A DNA stretch of 28,147 nt. It comes from Coneutiohabitans thermophilus (GTDB lineage: Bacteria; Zhuqueibacterota; Zhuqueibacteria; Zhuqueibacterales; Zhuqueibacteraceae). The DNA is taken from contig JAPDQY010000073.1 of NCBI GenBank assembly GCA_034505235.1, positions 1 to 28,147 of the forward strand. The letters run 5' to 3'. How positions within the stretch are numbered: position 1 is the first letter of the stretch; each line of letters opens with the position of its first letter. The notes below the pieces were generated by a model. The model was given only the letters and a program-made list of their open reading frames with translations. It was not told where the DNA came from and made no database searches. Made by a program: the position numbers and the translations under genes. Positions 16,629 to 24,587 of the stretch are shown here, in pieces.

Positions 16629-18770
16629 ATGGAATATCGCGCCGGACATTTTCACGATGGCATCGACATCCAGGCTGATTCCGGAACCTCGGTAATCACC
16701 TGCAGTGACAACATGATGGTACTAAGTATTGACACGGTTAATACCTATCAGGGGCATCCAGATAAAGCAGTATTTGTTCAGGAATTGGATGCCCCTTACA
16801 GGATGTTTTTCTATGATCACTTGCAATCAATAGCCACAGGGCTGAATGTCAACTCAATTTTAGGCGCCGCAGGTGATGAAATCGGCATTACAAATTTCAG
16901 GAATCATCTTCATTTTAATGAAGGTGACGACAACCAAGAAGTCCACCCGCTACGCGACAACGAGTCCCTATGCAGCTTTTCCGACACGACAAGACCCCAA
17001 ATTACAAATTTTCGCGTCCACAAAGAGGGGCAGTATGGTTGCGATGGCCAAATGCCAAAAGATGATGCCGGAATATACAATGTTACCGGCAGGGTGGATT
17101 TCCTTGTGAAGGCGAACGACATCATCTCCGGCCCCGGGGGCTCGAACACCGGACTTTTCGGTGTCGAGTATGAAATTTGGGACTCAACGCCAACCAAGCT
17201 GGCCGGTAACAGCATCTATTTTGACACAACATGGGTAGAAAATCAGCACCTGCACTTTGTTTATGATACGGTGCTTTCGAACTCCAGTAGGTATTGGTAT
17301 ATCCTTACCAACAACTTGACTTCCAACGGCTACTGGGATTCGCAAACCGTTGCTGATGGCGTTTATAATCTTTGTTATTGGGCCGCAGACGTGCGGTTCA
17401 ACTATCGCGATACCTGCTTTGCCATAAAAGTCGCCAACCACCCCCTCACTCCAATCATTCAAGGTGCAATCGAGGGCGAAGAGCAAGTGGAATTGACCTT
17501 CGGCGGCGCCGGCGCCACCAGCTATCGCATCTACTATGACACCGATACCGGCCCGCCGTATCAAGGCACTGGCGCAGACCAAGGCGCCTCTCCCATCGAA
17601 ATTGCAGTCGATTCGACGGTCACCAAAACCGTTACGCTCACCGGTTTGAGCAACGGCCAAACCTACTATTTTGCCGTCAAGGGCTACAACAGCAACACCG
17701 ACGAGGAGAGCAATTATTCTGTCGAAGTCAGCGCCACGCCGAACATCTTTCCACCGCCCACGCCTGAAAATCTCGCGGCCAGCCTCAACAGCGCGGGCTT
17801 CGTGCAGCTCATGTGGCAGGAGAATGATTCCTCCACCGCCGAAGCTGCGGGCGTCATTATCTTTCGCAGCCAAACCAGCGGCAGCGGTTTCAGCGCCATT
17901 GACAGCGTAGCCACGGAGAGCTTTACCGACTACACGGTTTCACCCAATGTGACTTACTACTACAAAGTGCAAGCCTACAATTCTGCCGGCAACAGCTCGC
18001 AAACCGCGCAAGTCAGCCAGCTCGCCGGCTTGAGCGGAACACTCACCGGCAATATTACGTGGAGCACGCCCGGTGCTATTCTTGCCGGCGAGGTCGAGCT
18101 GCCCTCGGGCAACAGCATCACCGTGCAAGCCGGCGCGAACATCACCGCGGCCACTGGCGCGGGCGTAGTGATGAAAATCTATGGTGTTTTCAACGTCAAC
18201 GGCACGGAAGCTTCTCCGGTCACCTTTGACCGCAGCGGCAGCTCGGGCAATTGGATCGGCATTCGTTACAAAGCCAACAGCGAAGGCACGATCAGTTGGG
18301 CGACGATTCGTTATGCGCAGAAGGGCGTGTGGGTGGATAATGAAGACAGCATCGTGCTGGAGCATTGCACCATCGAGAATTTTGCCAGCCATGGCGTTTA
18401 TCTCAACGGCGCCGGAACCACGGTGCAGAACTGTACGATTCGTGATGCTGCCGGCGGGGCGCATGGGGTTTATATCACTGGAACCTGCAATCCCAGCACT
18501 TTGAATACGAGCATCAGCAATGCGCCCATTGGCATCATGCGCGATACCGGCTCGCAGGCTTGCGTCACAATTGATGGAAACGACATTTCGAATTGCAGCA
18601 ATGCCGGCATCAGGTCTTGGGCGCAAACGCCACCATCCGCAACAACAGCATTCACGGTTGCGGCTATGGCATTCGCCTGCAAACCGGATCGAACGCCAGC
18701 ATTCATGACAACGATATTCACGCCAACACCACCGGTGTTTATTTCGAGCAAAGCCAGCCGAATAATTTAA
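16629..18770 (+). CDS. Fragment: M23-like peptidase, FN3 and beta-helix part
   Basis: This is the readable middle of the broken gene. Beginning at MEYRAGHFHDGIDIQA, it has the M23/LytM zinc motifs HDGID (HxxxD) and HLHF (HxH). The fold would cleave peptide cross-links, although an adhesive or inactive role is common in such large exported proteins. After about residue 270 come two fibronectin type III domains (TSYRIYYDTDTG to YSVEVSATPN, and PPTPENLAA to QVSQL). A right-handed beta-helix follows with NosD-like repeats (LEHCTIENFASHGVYL, VQNCTIRDAAGGAHGVYI). The last 50 or so codons, from SWAQTPPS, are out-of-frame nonsense after the frameshift. The ATG at 16629 has no ribosome binding site and lies inside the domain, so it is not a natural start. 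Confidence 0.7.
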   Translation: MEYRAGHFHDGIDIQADSGTSVITCSDNMMVLSIDTVNTYQGHPDKAVFVQELDAPYRMFFYDHLQSIATGLNVNSILGAAGDEIGITNFRNHLHFNEGDDNQEVHPLRDNESLCSFSDTTRPQITNFRVHKEGQYGCDGQMPKDDAGIYNVTGRVDFLVKANDIISGPGGSNTGLFGVEYEIWDSTPTKLAGNSIYFDTTWVENQHLHFVYDTVLSNSSRYWYILTNNLTSNGYWDSQTVADGVYNLCYWAADVRFNYRDTCFAIKVANHPLTPIIQGAIEGEEQVELTFGGAGATSYRIYYDTDTGPPYQGTGADQGASPIEIAVDSTVTKTVTLTGLSNGQTYYFAVKGYNSNTDEESNYSVEVSATPNIFPPPTPENLAASLNSAGFVQLMWQENDSSTAEAAGVIIFRSQTSGSGFSAIDSVATESFTDYTVSPNVTYYYKVQAYNSAGNSSQTAQVSQLAGLSGTLTGNITWSTPGAILAGEVELPSGNSITVQAGANITAATGAGVVMKIYGVFNVNGTEASPVTFDRSGSSGNWIGIRYKANSEGTISWATIRYAQKGVWVDNEDSIVLEHCTIENFASHGVYLNGAGTTVQNCTIRDAAGGAHGVYITGTCNPSTLNTSISNAPIGIMRDTGSQACVTIDGNDISNCSNAGIRSWAQTPPSATTAFTVAAMAFACKPDRTPAFMTTIFTPTPPVFISSKASRII

Positions 18771-19381
18771 AGTGGAACAATTTCGGCTACAGCGGCAGTG
18801 TGAGCGTTAACAGCAGCGCAAGCGTGTTGATCAACTGGTTGGGAACGGGCAACAACTTCATGGCCTCCAAGTGGAACAACTTTTACAACAACGGCGGCCT
18901 GGATATTTCGAACCAGGACAGTGACACGCTGGCAGCAACCGGGCAATATTGGAACAGCCAGAATCTCAGCGGGCCGGTGAACGCGGCTTCGGCGCAAACC
19001 AGTCACAATGCCAATGCCGGACCGGGCGGCGACACCGGGAAACCTGTGGTTTCTGAAGAGGGGGGTGACCAGCCTTTGCCGGCGAATTTTACCTTGCAGC
19101 AGAATTATCCCAACCCCTTCAATCCTTCGACGCGCATACGATTTGCGCTGCCGGCGCGCGCCGTGGTTTCATCGACTATTTATGATATGAATGGTAGGAT
19201 CGTCCGGCACTTGATCAGGCAACAAACATATGAACCGGGATGGCCGGAAGCGACGTGGGACGCACGCAACGATGCGGGCGCAGTAGTGGGATCGGGTATT
19301 TACTTCTATCGCCTGGCCGGCCGCAATCTGGAATCCAACGAAAGTTTTGTGCAAACGCATCGACTGCCGTTGCTGCGGTGA
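18593..19381 (+). CDS. Fragment: beta-helix end and T9SS sorting domain
   Basis: This is the C-terminal part of the broken gene, open from 18593 but in register with the beta-helix from about 18615 (VLGANATIRNNSIHGCGYGI). It completes the parallel beta-helix with NxxIHxN-type turns (IRNNSIHG, IHDNDIHANTTGVYF). It ends in a Por/type IX secretion sorting domain of about 90 residues: FTLQQNYPNPFNPST, then IYDMNGRIVRHL and GSGIYFYRLAGRN. In its host lineages this domain directs cargo through the T9SS to the cell surface or medium. No ribosome binding site precedes the apparent ATG, and the first residues are a frame artefact. Confidence 0.75.
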   Translation: MQQCRHQVLGANATIRNNSIHGCGYGIRLQTGSNASIHDNDIHANTTGVYFEQSQPNNLKWNNFGYSGSVSVNSSASVLINWLGTGNNFMASKWNNFYNNGGLDISNQDSDTLAATGQYWNSQNLSGPVNAASAQTSHNANAGPGGDTGKPVVSEEGGDQPLPANFTLQQNYPNPFNPSTRIRFALPARAVVSSTIYDMNGRIVRHLIRQQTYEPGWPEATWDARNDAGAVVGSGIYFYRLAGRNLESNESFVQTHRLPLLR

Positions 19382-19419
19382 GCATAACGATCGGGATTTC
19401 ACGAAAAGGAAACTTGACA

Positions 19420-19971
19420 ATGGAGATTTCATTTCGTTGGTTGCATATCGCGATAGCTCTTTTCTTGCTTGCGTTTACAAAAACAACCACAGCGCAGCAA
19501 GTTGTCGTCGATGAGATTCAAATATCACGCCAGCCCCTGCTCAACGATGAGTTTCAATTGCACGCGGAATTCAAGCTGCCGGACTTTGATGGTGTTCCCC
19601 TTGAGCAGATAAACATTGACTACGCCGTTTTGGAGCTGGAGGTCCTGGTGAAGACAGCCGCAGAGTCCGATTTCGGCGCGCTTGAAATACTCGCTGCCGG
19701 AGAAAACAAATCTGCGCCATTGGCGGGGTTGAACTACAATCTCAATCCTGTTACCGCGCGAATACGCCAGAACCGCACCGGGATTGATCGCGTTGAATTC
19801 GATATCACGCAAATCGTGAGAGCGTGGCTCCACCAGGCTGTGCCGAATCACGGGCTGTTGCTGGTATCGCATCGCACGAGAGGTGAAAAGCCTCTGCGGG
19901 AAAATCAGGCGGCTTTCCCGCGCGAGCACGCGTCAAAAATCACCATTCACTACACGGTTTTGGCGGAGTGA
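19420..19971 (+). CDS. Exported DNRLRE-like domain protein
   Basis: This is a 183-residue protein. The ATG is preceded by AAAAGGA at a normal distance and followed by a signal peptide (WLHIAIALFLLAFTKTTTAQ). The mature part resembles DNRLRE-type surface domains: an early strand pair with YAVLELEVLVKTAAESD, and the characteristic VEFDITQIVRAWLHQAVPNHGLLLVS near the C-terminus. Such beta-sandwich domains occur in secreted cell-surface and matrix proteins and bind partners rather than catalyse reactions. It lies 38 bases after the T9SS-cargo gene and may be co-transcribed with it. It has no sorting domain of its own. Confidence 0.7.
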   Translation: MEISFRWLHIAIALFLLAFTKTTTAQQVVVDEIQISRQPLLNDEFQLHAEFKLPDFDGVPLEQINIDYAVLELEVLVKTAAESDFGALEILAAGENKSAPLAGLNYNLNPVTARIRQNRTGIDRVEFDITQIVRAWLHQAVPNHGLLLVSHRTRGEKPLRENQAAFPREHASKITIHYTVLAE

Positions 19972-20043
19972 AGCAGATTCTATAAAAAGTTGAACACGTA
20001 AGTTCAAACCAGGATATTCAAAGATCAACTAAAGGACCAGGGC

Positions 20044-20550
20044 ATGCAGCTTGCGGAACGTACTGCGACGCCGTTTATGTTGTCCACGGCAACCTTCAAC
20101 AAGGTCAATGATATTCTGCGCGATTTGATCGTCAGCACGCGCGCCGAGTTCGCACTGTTCTGCGATCTCAACGGCAATCCCATCACCCATCATGGCAAAA
20201 ACATCACGGTGGATTTGGGCGGCTTTGCCGCGCTCACCGCCGGCGACTTTTCCGCCATGCGCGAGATGGCCAGGGTGATCGGTGAAAAAGAGGGCTTCAA
20301 ATTCATCTTTCAGGAGGGGGAGCGCCGCAACATCTATCTCTGCAATGTCGGCTTCAACTTCCTGCTTGCCATCATCTTCGAAAAGACGGTGGCGCTCGGC
20401 CTGGTGCGCATCTTCGCCAACAAAGCCGTCGAGGCGTTGAAACAGGCGCTCGCCCAGGCGCAGGAGGCGGAAAAGAAAACCACTGAAGTGCTCGATGCCG
20501 AGTTCGGGTTGTTGCTCGGCAAGGAACTGGACAAGTCCTTCAATCTCTAA
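20044..20550 (+). CDS. Roadblock/LC7 domain protein, MglB-like
   Basis: This 168-residue roadblock/LC7 protein has the core NKVNDILRDLIVSTRAEFALFCDLNGNPITHHG (about 18-52) and DLGGFAALTAGDFSAMREMAR (about 57-77). A helical, charged tail follows (about 130-168: ALKQALAQAQEAEKKTTEVL). Homodimers of such proteins act as GTPase-activating partners of MglA, as MglB does in Myxococcus. It lies 32 bases before the mglA gene. The tail is longer than in minimal roadblock domains and could bind the GTPase or another partner. There is no signal peptide. The start is supported by AAGGACCAGGG just upstream. Confidence 0.85.
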   Translation: MQLAERTATPFMLSTATFNKVNDILRDLIVSTRAEFALFCDLNGNPITHHGKNITVDLGGFAALTAGDFSAMREMARVIGEKEGFKFIFQEGERRNIYLCNVGFNFLLAIIFEKTVALGLVRIFANKAVEALKQALAQAQEAEKKTTEVLDAEFGLLLGKELDKSFNL

Positions 20551-20582
20551 CGCACCGCAGCGCGCCAAGACACAGGAAGGTT

Positions 20583-21167
20583 ATGTTCGTCAATTGGGCA
20601 TTTCAAGAAATCAATCTCAAGATTGTTTATTACGGCCCCGGCCTGAGCGGCAAGACCACCAATCTCGAGTACATCTACCACAAGATCGATCCCTCCCTGC
20701 GCGGCGAGCTGATCACTCTGAAGACGCGGGAAGAGCGCACGCTGTATTTCGACTTCCTGCAGCTCGAAGTGGGCCGTATCAAGGGCATGAAGCCCAAATT
20801 CAACCTCTACACCATTCCCGGCCAGGTGTACTACGCCTACAGCCGCAAAATCATTCTGCGCGGTGTCGATGGCATTGTGTTCGTTGCCGATTCCCAACCC
20901 GACCGCATGACGGAAAATCTCGATGCGTTGATGGACCTCGAACAGAACCTCATCGAAGACGGCATGACCCTCGAGGATTTTCCCTGGGTGTTGCAATACA
21001 ACAAACGCGATTTGCCCCGCGCCCTGCCGCTCGCCGAGATGAATGCCAAATTGAACTTTCACCGCGTGCCGGCGATCGAAGCCGTGGCCTCACGCGGCCA
21101 GGGCGTGCTGGAAACGCTCAAGCTGGCGATTCAGGGGGTCGTCAGTCACACCCAGAAAGTGATCTGA
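20583..21167 (+). CDS. mglA: MglA-like Ras-superfamily GTPase
   Basis: This is a 194-residue small GTPase of the bacterial MglA family. It has the P-loop GPGLSGKT (18-25), TIPGQ (77-81, with the Gln of the DxxGQ-like switch II motif) and NKRD (140-143) for guanine specificity. Stretches such as NLKIVYYGPGLSGKTTNLEYIY, KIILRGVDGIVFVADSQPDRM and VLQYNKRDLP closely match MglA of Myxococcus and Thermus. In those bacteria GTP-bound MglA sets cell polarity and directs pili or gliding machinery. AGGA lies five bases before the ATG. It is flanked by two different roadblock proteins that probably regulate its nucleotide state. The cellular process it controls here is not known. Confidence 0.93.
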   Translation: MFVNWAFQEINLKIVYYGPGLSGKTTNLEYIYHKIDPSLRGELITLKTREERTLYFDFLQLEVGRIKGMKPKFNLYTIPGQVYYAYSRKIILRGVDGIVFVADSQPDRMTENLDALMDLEQNLIEDGMTLEDFPWVLQYNKRDLPRALPLAEMNAKLNFHRVPAIEAVASRGQGVLETLKLAIQGVVSHTQKVI

Positions 21168-21286
21168 TGCCACGGCTGCCGGCGGCGGTTGTGGCCAGCC
21201 GGCATGTTGCATGCGAGTCGTGCCGCGCCCGACTCAGGAAGAGCACTGTCAAACCGTTGCCACCGGCAACTGAAAGGAAAGAGGCC

Positions 21287-21727
21287 ATGTATCCCGATAC
21301 CGACACCCTCACCATGACCGAGGCCCCGGAATTTACCAATGCGCCGGCGAAAGCGCCGCAGTTTTCCATTGAACAGAAGATGGCCAGCATTGTGACGCTG
21401 GGTAATTACGAAGCCGCGCTGCTGTTCAGTGAAGAAGGCCTGCCGATTGCACAGGCGATCAGCCACGCAGGGCCGGAGACCAACGCCGATCGCATTGCCG
21501 AAATGGCGATCACTTTGCAGGAGGTGAGCCGCATGGCTGCCACGGTTGGCGGGATTTCCCGGCTGCGCGAAGTCGCGATCGAGGGGGACAACCATCGCCG
21601 CATCGTGTTTCGGTTTTTCCGGGCGTTTGAGCAGGCTGTCGTGCTGGCGGTGGTGGTGCCACCGGGGAAGCCCTATAAACAGAAGACCAACGAGCTGGAG
21701 AAGTTGATATTGGGGGAATCCTTCTGA
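21287..21727 (+). CDS. Second roadblock/LC7 domain protein
   Basis: This is a 146-residue protein with a low-complexity N-terminus (about 1-30) and a roadblock/LC7 domain (IEQKMASIVTLGNYEAALLFSEEGLPIAQAIS, then RIAEMAITLQEVSRMAA and HRRIVFRFFRAFEQAVVLAVVVPPGKPYKQ). It differs clearly from the first roadblock protein, so the pair may form a heterodimer or act on MglA at different steps. The same frame stays open far upstream through mglA, but that extension is a shadow. The ATG at 21287 has AAAGGAAAGAGG just before it. The operon ends at the terminator at 21774-21801. Confidence 0.82.
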   Translation: MYPDTDTLTMTEAPEFTNAPAKAPQFSIEQKMASIVTLGNYEAALLFSEEGLPIAQAISHAGPETNADRIAEMAITLQEVSRMAATVGGISRLREVAIEGDNHRRIVFRFFRAFEQAVVLAVVVPPGKPYKQKTNELEKLILGESF

Positions 21728-21773
21728 TCGCCGGGTCACCCTCCCGGCACAATCAGGGAAGCAGATTGAACAC

Positions 21774-21801
21774 AAAGCCCCGGCATTGCCGCCGGGGCTT
21801 T
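21774..21801. terminator. Bidirectional intrinsic terminator
   Basis: AAAGCCCCGGC (21774-21784) and GCCGGGGCTTT (21791-21801) form a perfect 11-base stem with a 6-base loop. Because the arms begin with AAA and end with TTT, the hairpin has U-rich tails on both strands. It lies 47 bases after the second roadblock gene and 24 bases after the convergent calpain-like gene on the opposite strand. It should end both transcripts. Confidence 0.9.
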
Positions 21802-21824
21802 GCATTTTATGAGATCAGCCCCGG

Positions 21825-23198
21825 CTACTTCACCACACCCAGACCGGCAAAATAGGTTTTGAAGGCCGAGGCCTCGAGGGCAAACGTACCGTCGATGGCC
21901 GTGAGATTGATCGGCCGCCACCAACTGATATCATACAACCACACCGTGTCATTCAACGTTTGCACCGTGGCTTCGGTATAGCCCCAGGGATTGCGCAGAA
22001 TGATATATTTGCGATCGTTGCGATATGCCCATCCCAGGATGGTGTAACAGTGTGACGCCACAATGTTGGCATCGCTATAGATGATTTTTTTCTCGCTGGC
22101 CTCGCCACTGGAGTACGTCCAGGCCGTCATCGGATTGAAGGTGCGATAGCTCAGCGAATTGGCGCGCACCAGGTTCCACAGATCGTCGGCGGAGAAGCTC
22201 GGGGTGTCATAGTAGAAGCGCCGGCCGCCGGTGAGCTGGGCGGTCGCCCACACGCAGTCTCCCCACGCCGTGGCCGTAATATCGGGATGGTCGCCGGTGA
22301 TGCCGGTTTTGAGCTTGGCATAGGCCTTTTCATAGACGGCCGGCCAAATTTCCCCGCTCTCGCTCGAGCGGCAATAGATGAAATTGCCATTGCTCAGCGG
22401 GACGGCGTCCGTGACCTCGATCTCCCGGTCGAGCTGACCGCCGCTGTCCGGCTTGTAGAAGCGGATCATGTTGAGGAAGCGCTCCTGTGTCGTGCCCACG
22501 GCGCGGGTGAGATGCGTGATGCGATAAGGCATGGCCCACGCCACCGCCGACAGGGCGGCGATGTAGTAACAATTGGCCACTGCCCCCTGAACCGGGTCGA
22601 AAAACTCCGCGGCTTCGTTGAAAAACCGGCCGGCGTCGCCCCAGGTGCCGTTGGGCGGCGTCCAATCCTTGCTCTGTCCCACGCTTTGAGGGTCAAAGGC
22701 GATCGTCGCCACGATGTCTTTGGTGAGCACACGCGCCAGGCGCTGCCACCGTTCCTTGTCAGGCAACCGCAGCCGCAGCATGATCTGGTGCTGCCCCACC
22801 AGCTCGGCGCGTTGCACCGCTATCCTGCCAATCTCATTGGTGTCAAAGTGCGGCCCCAGATCCGCGAGCGTCTTGATGGCCGACAAATCCGGCTCCAGGG
22901 GATGTTCGAGATCGTTGAGATCGACTCGTACCTCGATATCCAGCAGGGGAGAACGCACCGGCTGGAGTTGCAGATTGGCATCCAAACGCAAGCCGGTATA
23001 GAGCGGCCCCTCGAATTTGGGATCGAACAACTCCTCGTAGGGGGTTTGCAGGATATCCTCCAACAACCGTTGCGTGTCGGGGATCTCCCGCCACGGGATT
23101 TTGCGGCCAACCACCAACTCGGCCAGCGCGTAGGGATTGATGACCGCTGCATTTTGCGCCATCCCCGCACCGGTTGCCTTTGCTTCTTTGCGAGTCAT
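21825..23198 (-). CDS. Calpain-like (C2 family) cysteine peptidase
   Basis: This is a 457-residue protein with a calpain-type papain-fold catalytic domain in its C-terminal half. The triad is visible: Cys210 in DPVQGAVANCYYIAALSAVAW (with Gln204 as oxyanion-hole residue), His383 in IVASHCYTILGW, and Asn403 in ILRNPWG. EIWPAVYEKAYAKL (283-296) is another typical segment. The first 190 residues are an unrecognised domain with short hydrophobic strands. No signal peptide, EF-hand or C2 domain is seen, so intracellular action or export by another route are both possible. AGGAAG lies about seven bases before the ATG. The gene converges on the mglA operon and shares its terminator. Its substrate is unknown. 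Confidence 0.87.
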   Translation of the reverse strand: MTRKEAKATGAGMAQNAAVINPYALAELVVGRKIPWREIPDTQRLLEDILQTPYEELFDPKFEGPLYTGLRLDANLQLQPVRSPLLDIEVRVDLNDLEHPLEPDLSAIKTLADLGPHFDTNEIGRIAVQRAELVGQHQIMLRLRLPDKERWQRLARVLTKDIVATIAFDPQSVGQSKDWTPPNGTWGDAGRFFNEAAEFFDPVQGAVANCYYIAALSAVAWAMPYRITHLTRAVGTTQERFLNMIRFYKPDSGGQLDREIEVTDAVPLSNGNFIYCRSSESGEIWPAVYEKAYAKLKTGITGDHPDITATAWGDCVWATAQLTGGRRFYYDTPSFSADDLWNLVRANSLSYRTFNPMTAWTYSSGEASEKKIIYSDANIVASHCYTILGWAYRNDRKYIILRNPWGYTEATVQTLNDTVWLYDISWWRPINLTAIDGTFALEASAFKTYFAGLGVVK

Positions 23199-23845
23199 GC
23201 GGAATCTTCCTGGGATTTGATGAGAACCTTCCGGGATTGATCAAGAAATGTAATGCCTCAGCCCCCGTGTGGGGGGCGCAGCGCAGACATTTTGTCTGCA
23301 GGCAGGGATGCTTGCACCACTTCCTAGACGTCAGTGAAGGGTTGCCGGTAAATTTGTCCTGCAATCTGAGAGATGCAATCCATCCGGGTTTTGTCTTGGA
23401 ATTTTTTGTGCAGGAATAGAAAGCAGGGTTTTGGCAGCTTTGCCTGCATCTGTTTGTTGCGGGATGGCTTGTTTTATTCCACCGGCATGCGTTTCGGCAT
23501 GATACGTTGTCCTATTTGACACAGGCCAGTGCGTGGAATCGTACATGTCAAGTGCAGCAAACAGCAATGCTATGATTTTGATTAATCGAGGCAAAATGCT
23601 GCGACGGAGGCGCCTCCGGGGCTGGCATGTCGGTTGCTCAGGCGAAAGACAACAACTGACTGCACTCATGCCATGTGCGCGCGCCAACCGCCGTCCTGCT
23701 CGCAGGAGAGAAAGAGAGCAGCGGCGGCCGGAGCGAGTGCCGGCGAAAGAGCTTCACCCCTTCGCTTTCTGTGCCGGACGTGAGTGCCTGTTTATTCATT
23801 CGTCAGCCAGAATCCGGACGTTGCCATTGTCTCAAGGAGGTTACC
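23199..23845. other. Intergenic region between divergent genes
   Basis: This 647-base gap lies between the minus-strand calpain-like gene and a plus-strand exported protein. Open frames on both strands lack ribosome binding sites and recognisable content. It contains the hairpin GCAGACA-TTT-TGTCTGC at 23283-23299. TTGACA occurs on the plus strand near 23514 and on the minus strand at 23546-23551, but neither has a good -10 box at the right distance. The right end carries a strong ribosome binding site, AAGGAGG, at 23834-23840. Confidence 0.5.
23283..23299. repeat. GCAGACA-TTT-TGTCTGC hairpin
   Basis: A 7-base perfect inverted repeat with a 3-base centre lies 85 bases upstream of the calpain-like gene. 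Similar AGACA-TTT-TGTCT palindromes occur as dispersed intergenic repeats in other bacterial genomes. Whether this one is a repeat-family member or an operator cannot be told from one copy. Confidence 0.4.
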
Positions 23846-24472
23846 ATGAGCAACATCAAGCCGTTTCTGCTCGCGCTCATTGGCGCTGCACTGCTCTTTG
23901 GACAACTGCACACTCCTGCACACGGACAGCAGAAGGAGCCAGTGCTTTCCGCCGCGGTGCAGAGTGAAGCGCCGCAGGGCGCAGTCGCGGCCGCCAATCA
24001 GGCAACCGCTGCAACCCCCGCCGCCGCGCAAACGGAAGGCGCGCCACTGGGGAAATTGCGGGCGGACAAAGTGACGTCGTTTTTCGTGCGGGACAATGAC
24101 AGCAACCGCATTCAGCTTTCGATGCTGGTGGCTTACCGGGCGGAGCTGACGAAAGCGGTGCGGGAAATCATCGGGCAAAAAGTGACGCCGCTGGTGTTTT
24201 CCGTCTCGACGCTGCCCAACCGCATCGTGAGCTTTGATCCGGCGCAATTGCGTTTCGAGCAAAACGGCCGGCAATGGGCGCCCACCTCCGGCCCGAAAAG
24301 CGCGGAGATCCTGCCGCTGGAAGAGAACGGTGTGTTCGGCGGCAAAGTGACGGACGGTGAAGTGCACCAGGGTGTGGTGCTGCTGCCGTCCTGGTTTGAT
24401 CCGCAACGTCCCATCACCCTGCGCTACGGCGACTTCCATTATCTCGCGAGATTCGCACAATTGGAACAATAG
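23846..24472 (+). CDS. Hypothetical exported protein
   Basis: This is a 208-residue protein I do not recognise. The ATG is preceded by a near-perfect AAGGAGG with a 5-base spacer. It is followed by a signal peptide (FLLALIGAALLFGQL, probable cleavage after AHG near residue 27). Next comes a low-complexity Ala/Gln/Thr linker (about 30-65). The folded domain (about 66-208) has strand-like segments: KVTSFFVRDNDSNRIQL, LVFSVSTLPNRIVSFDPAQL, a GGKVTDGEVHQGVVLLPSWF segment and ITLRYGDFHYLARF. No cysteine or obvious catalytic pattern is seen. A strong terminator follows at 24588-24624. It is probably a periplasmic or surface protein expressed on its own. Confidence 0.75.
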   Translation: MSNIKPFLLALIGAALLFGQLHTPAHGQQKEPVLSAAVQSEAPQGAVAAANQATAATPAAAQTEGAPLGKLRADKVTSFFVRDNDSNRIQLSMLVAYRAELTKAVREIIGQKVTPLVFSVSTLPNRIVSFDPAQLRFEQNGRQWAPTSGPKSAEILPLEENGVFGGKVTDGEVHQGVVLLPSWFDPQRPITLRYGDFHYLARFAQLEQ

Positions 24473-24587
24473 CAGACTCCTCCTCATCTCTTTATCCTTC
24501 TTCGGGCAACACCGCCGGCTCGGCATGAGCAGGCAGTGGACGGCGCGCAGTTCATCAGCCGTCTGCGCGAAGAAAACTATGCAGGCG

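Larger units (their letters stand above)
16455..19381 (+). pseudogene. Broken M23/FN3/beta-helix gene with T9SS sorting domain
   Basis: One ancestral gene of about 975 codons runs from the ATG at 16455 to 19381 but is interrupted twice. The first 51 codons encode a signal peptide (FFLLAFCMMTLTMCAVSQAQ) and the lead-in SYQWPVVPGGNTQ. An in-frame TAA at 16608-16610 follows, and then the same frame continues with RLNSTFMEYRAGHFHDGID, an M23 peptidase N-terminus. Near 18610-18621 the protein moves to another frame with one base missing. The pieces are described separately. Without readthrough or frameshifting the product would have no export signal on its catalytic part and no sorting domain. It may be a true pseudogene or may contain sequencing errors. 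Confidence 0.75.

Noticed and set aside
19958..19986. Promoter TTTTGG-17-TATAAA before the roadblock operon
   Set aside because: The -10 box is fair but the -35 box is poor and overlaps the end of the previous gene. An inverted repeat TTGAAC-N6-GTTCAA at 19990-20007 is nearby, but the evidence is too thin for a feature.
20495..21286. Long N-terminal extension of the second roadblock gene
   Set aside because: The frame is open through mglA but its translation is Arg/Pro/His-rich without structure. mglA in the other frame is unmistakable, and the ATG at 21287 has a good ribosome binding site.
23331..23687. A 118-codon minus-strand open frame upstream of the calpain-like gene
   Set aside because: It has no ribosome binding site, a mixed low-information translation and no domain. 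The region reads as intergenic.
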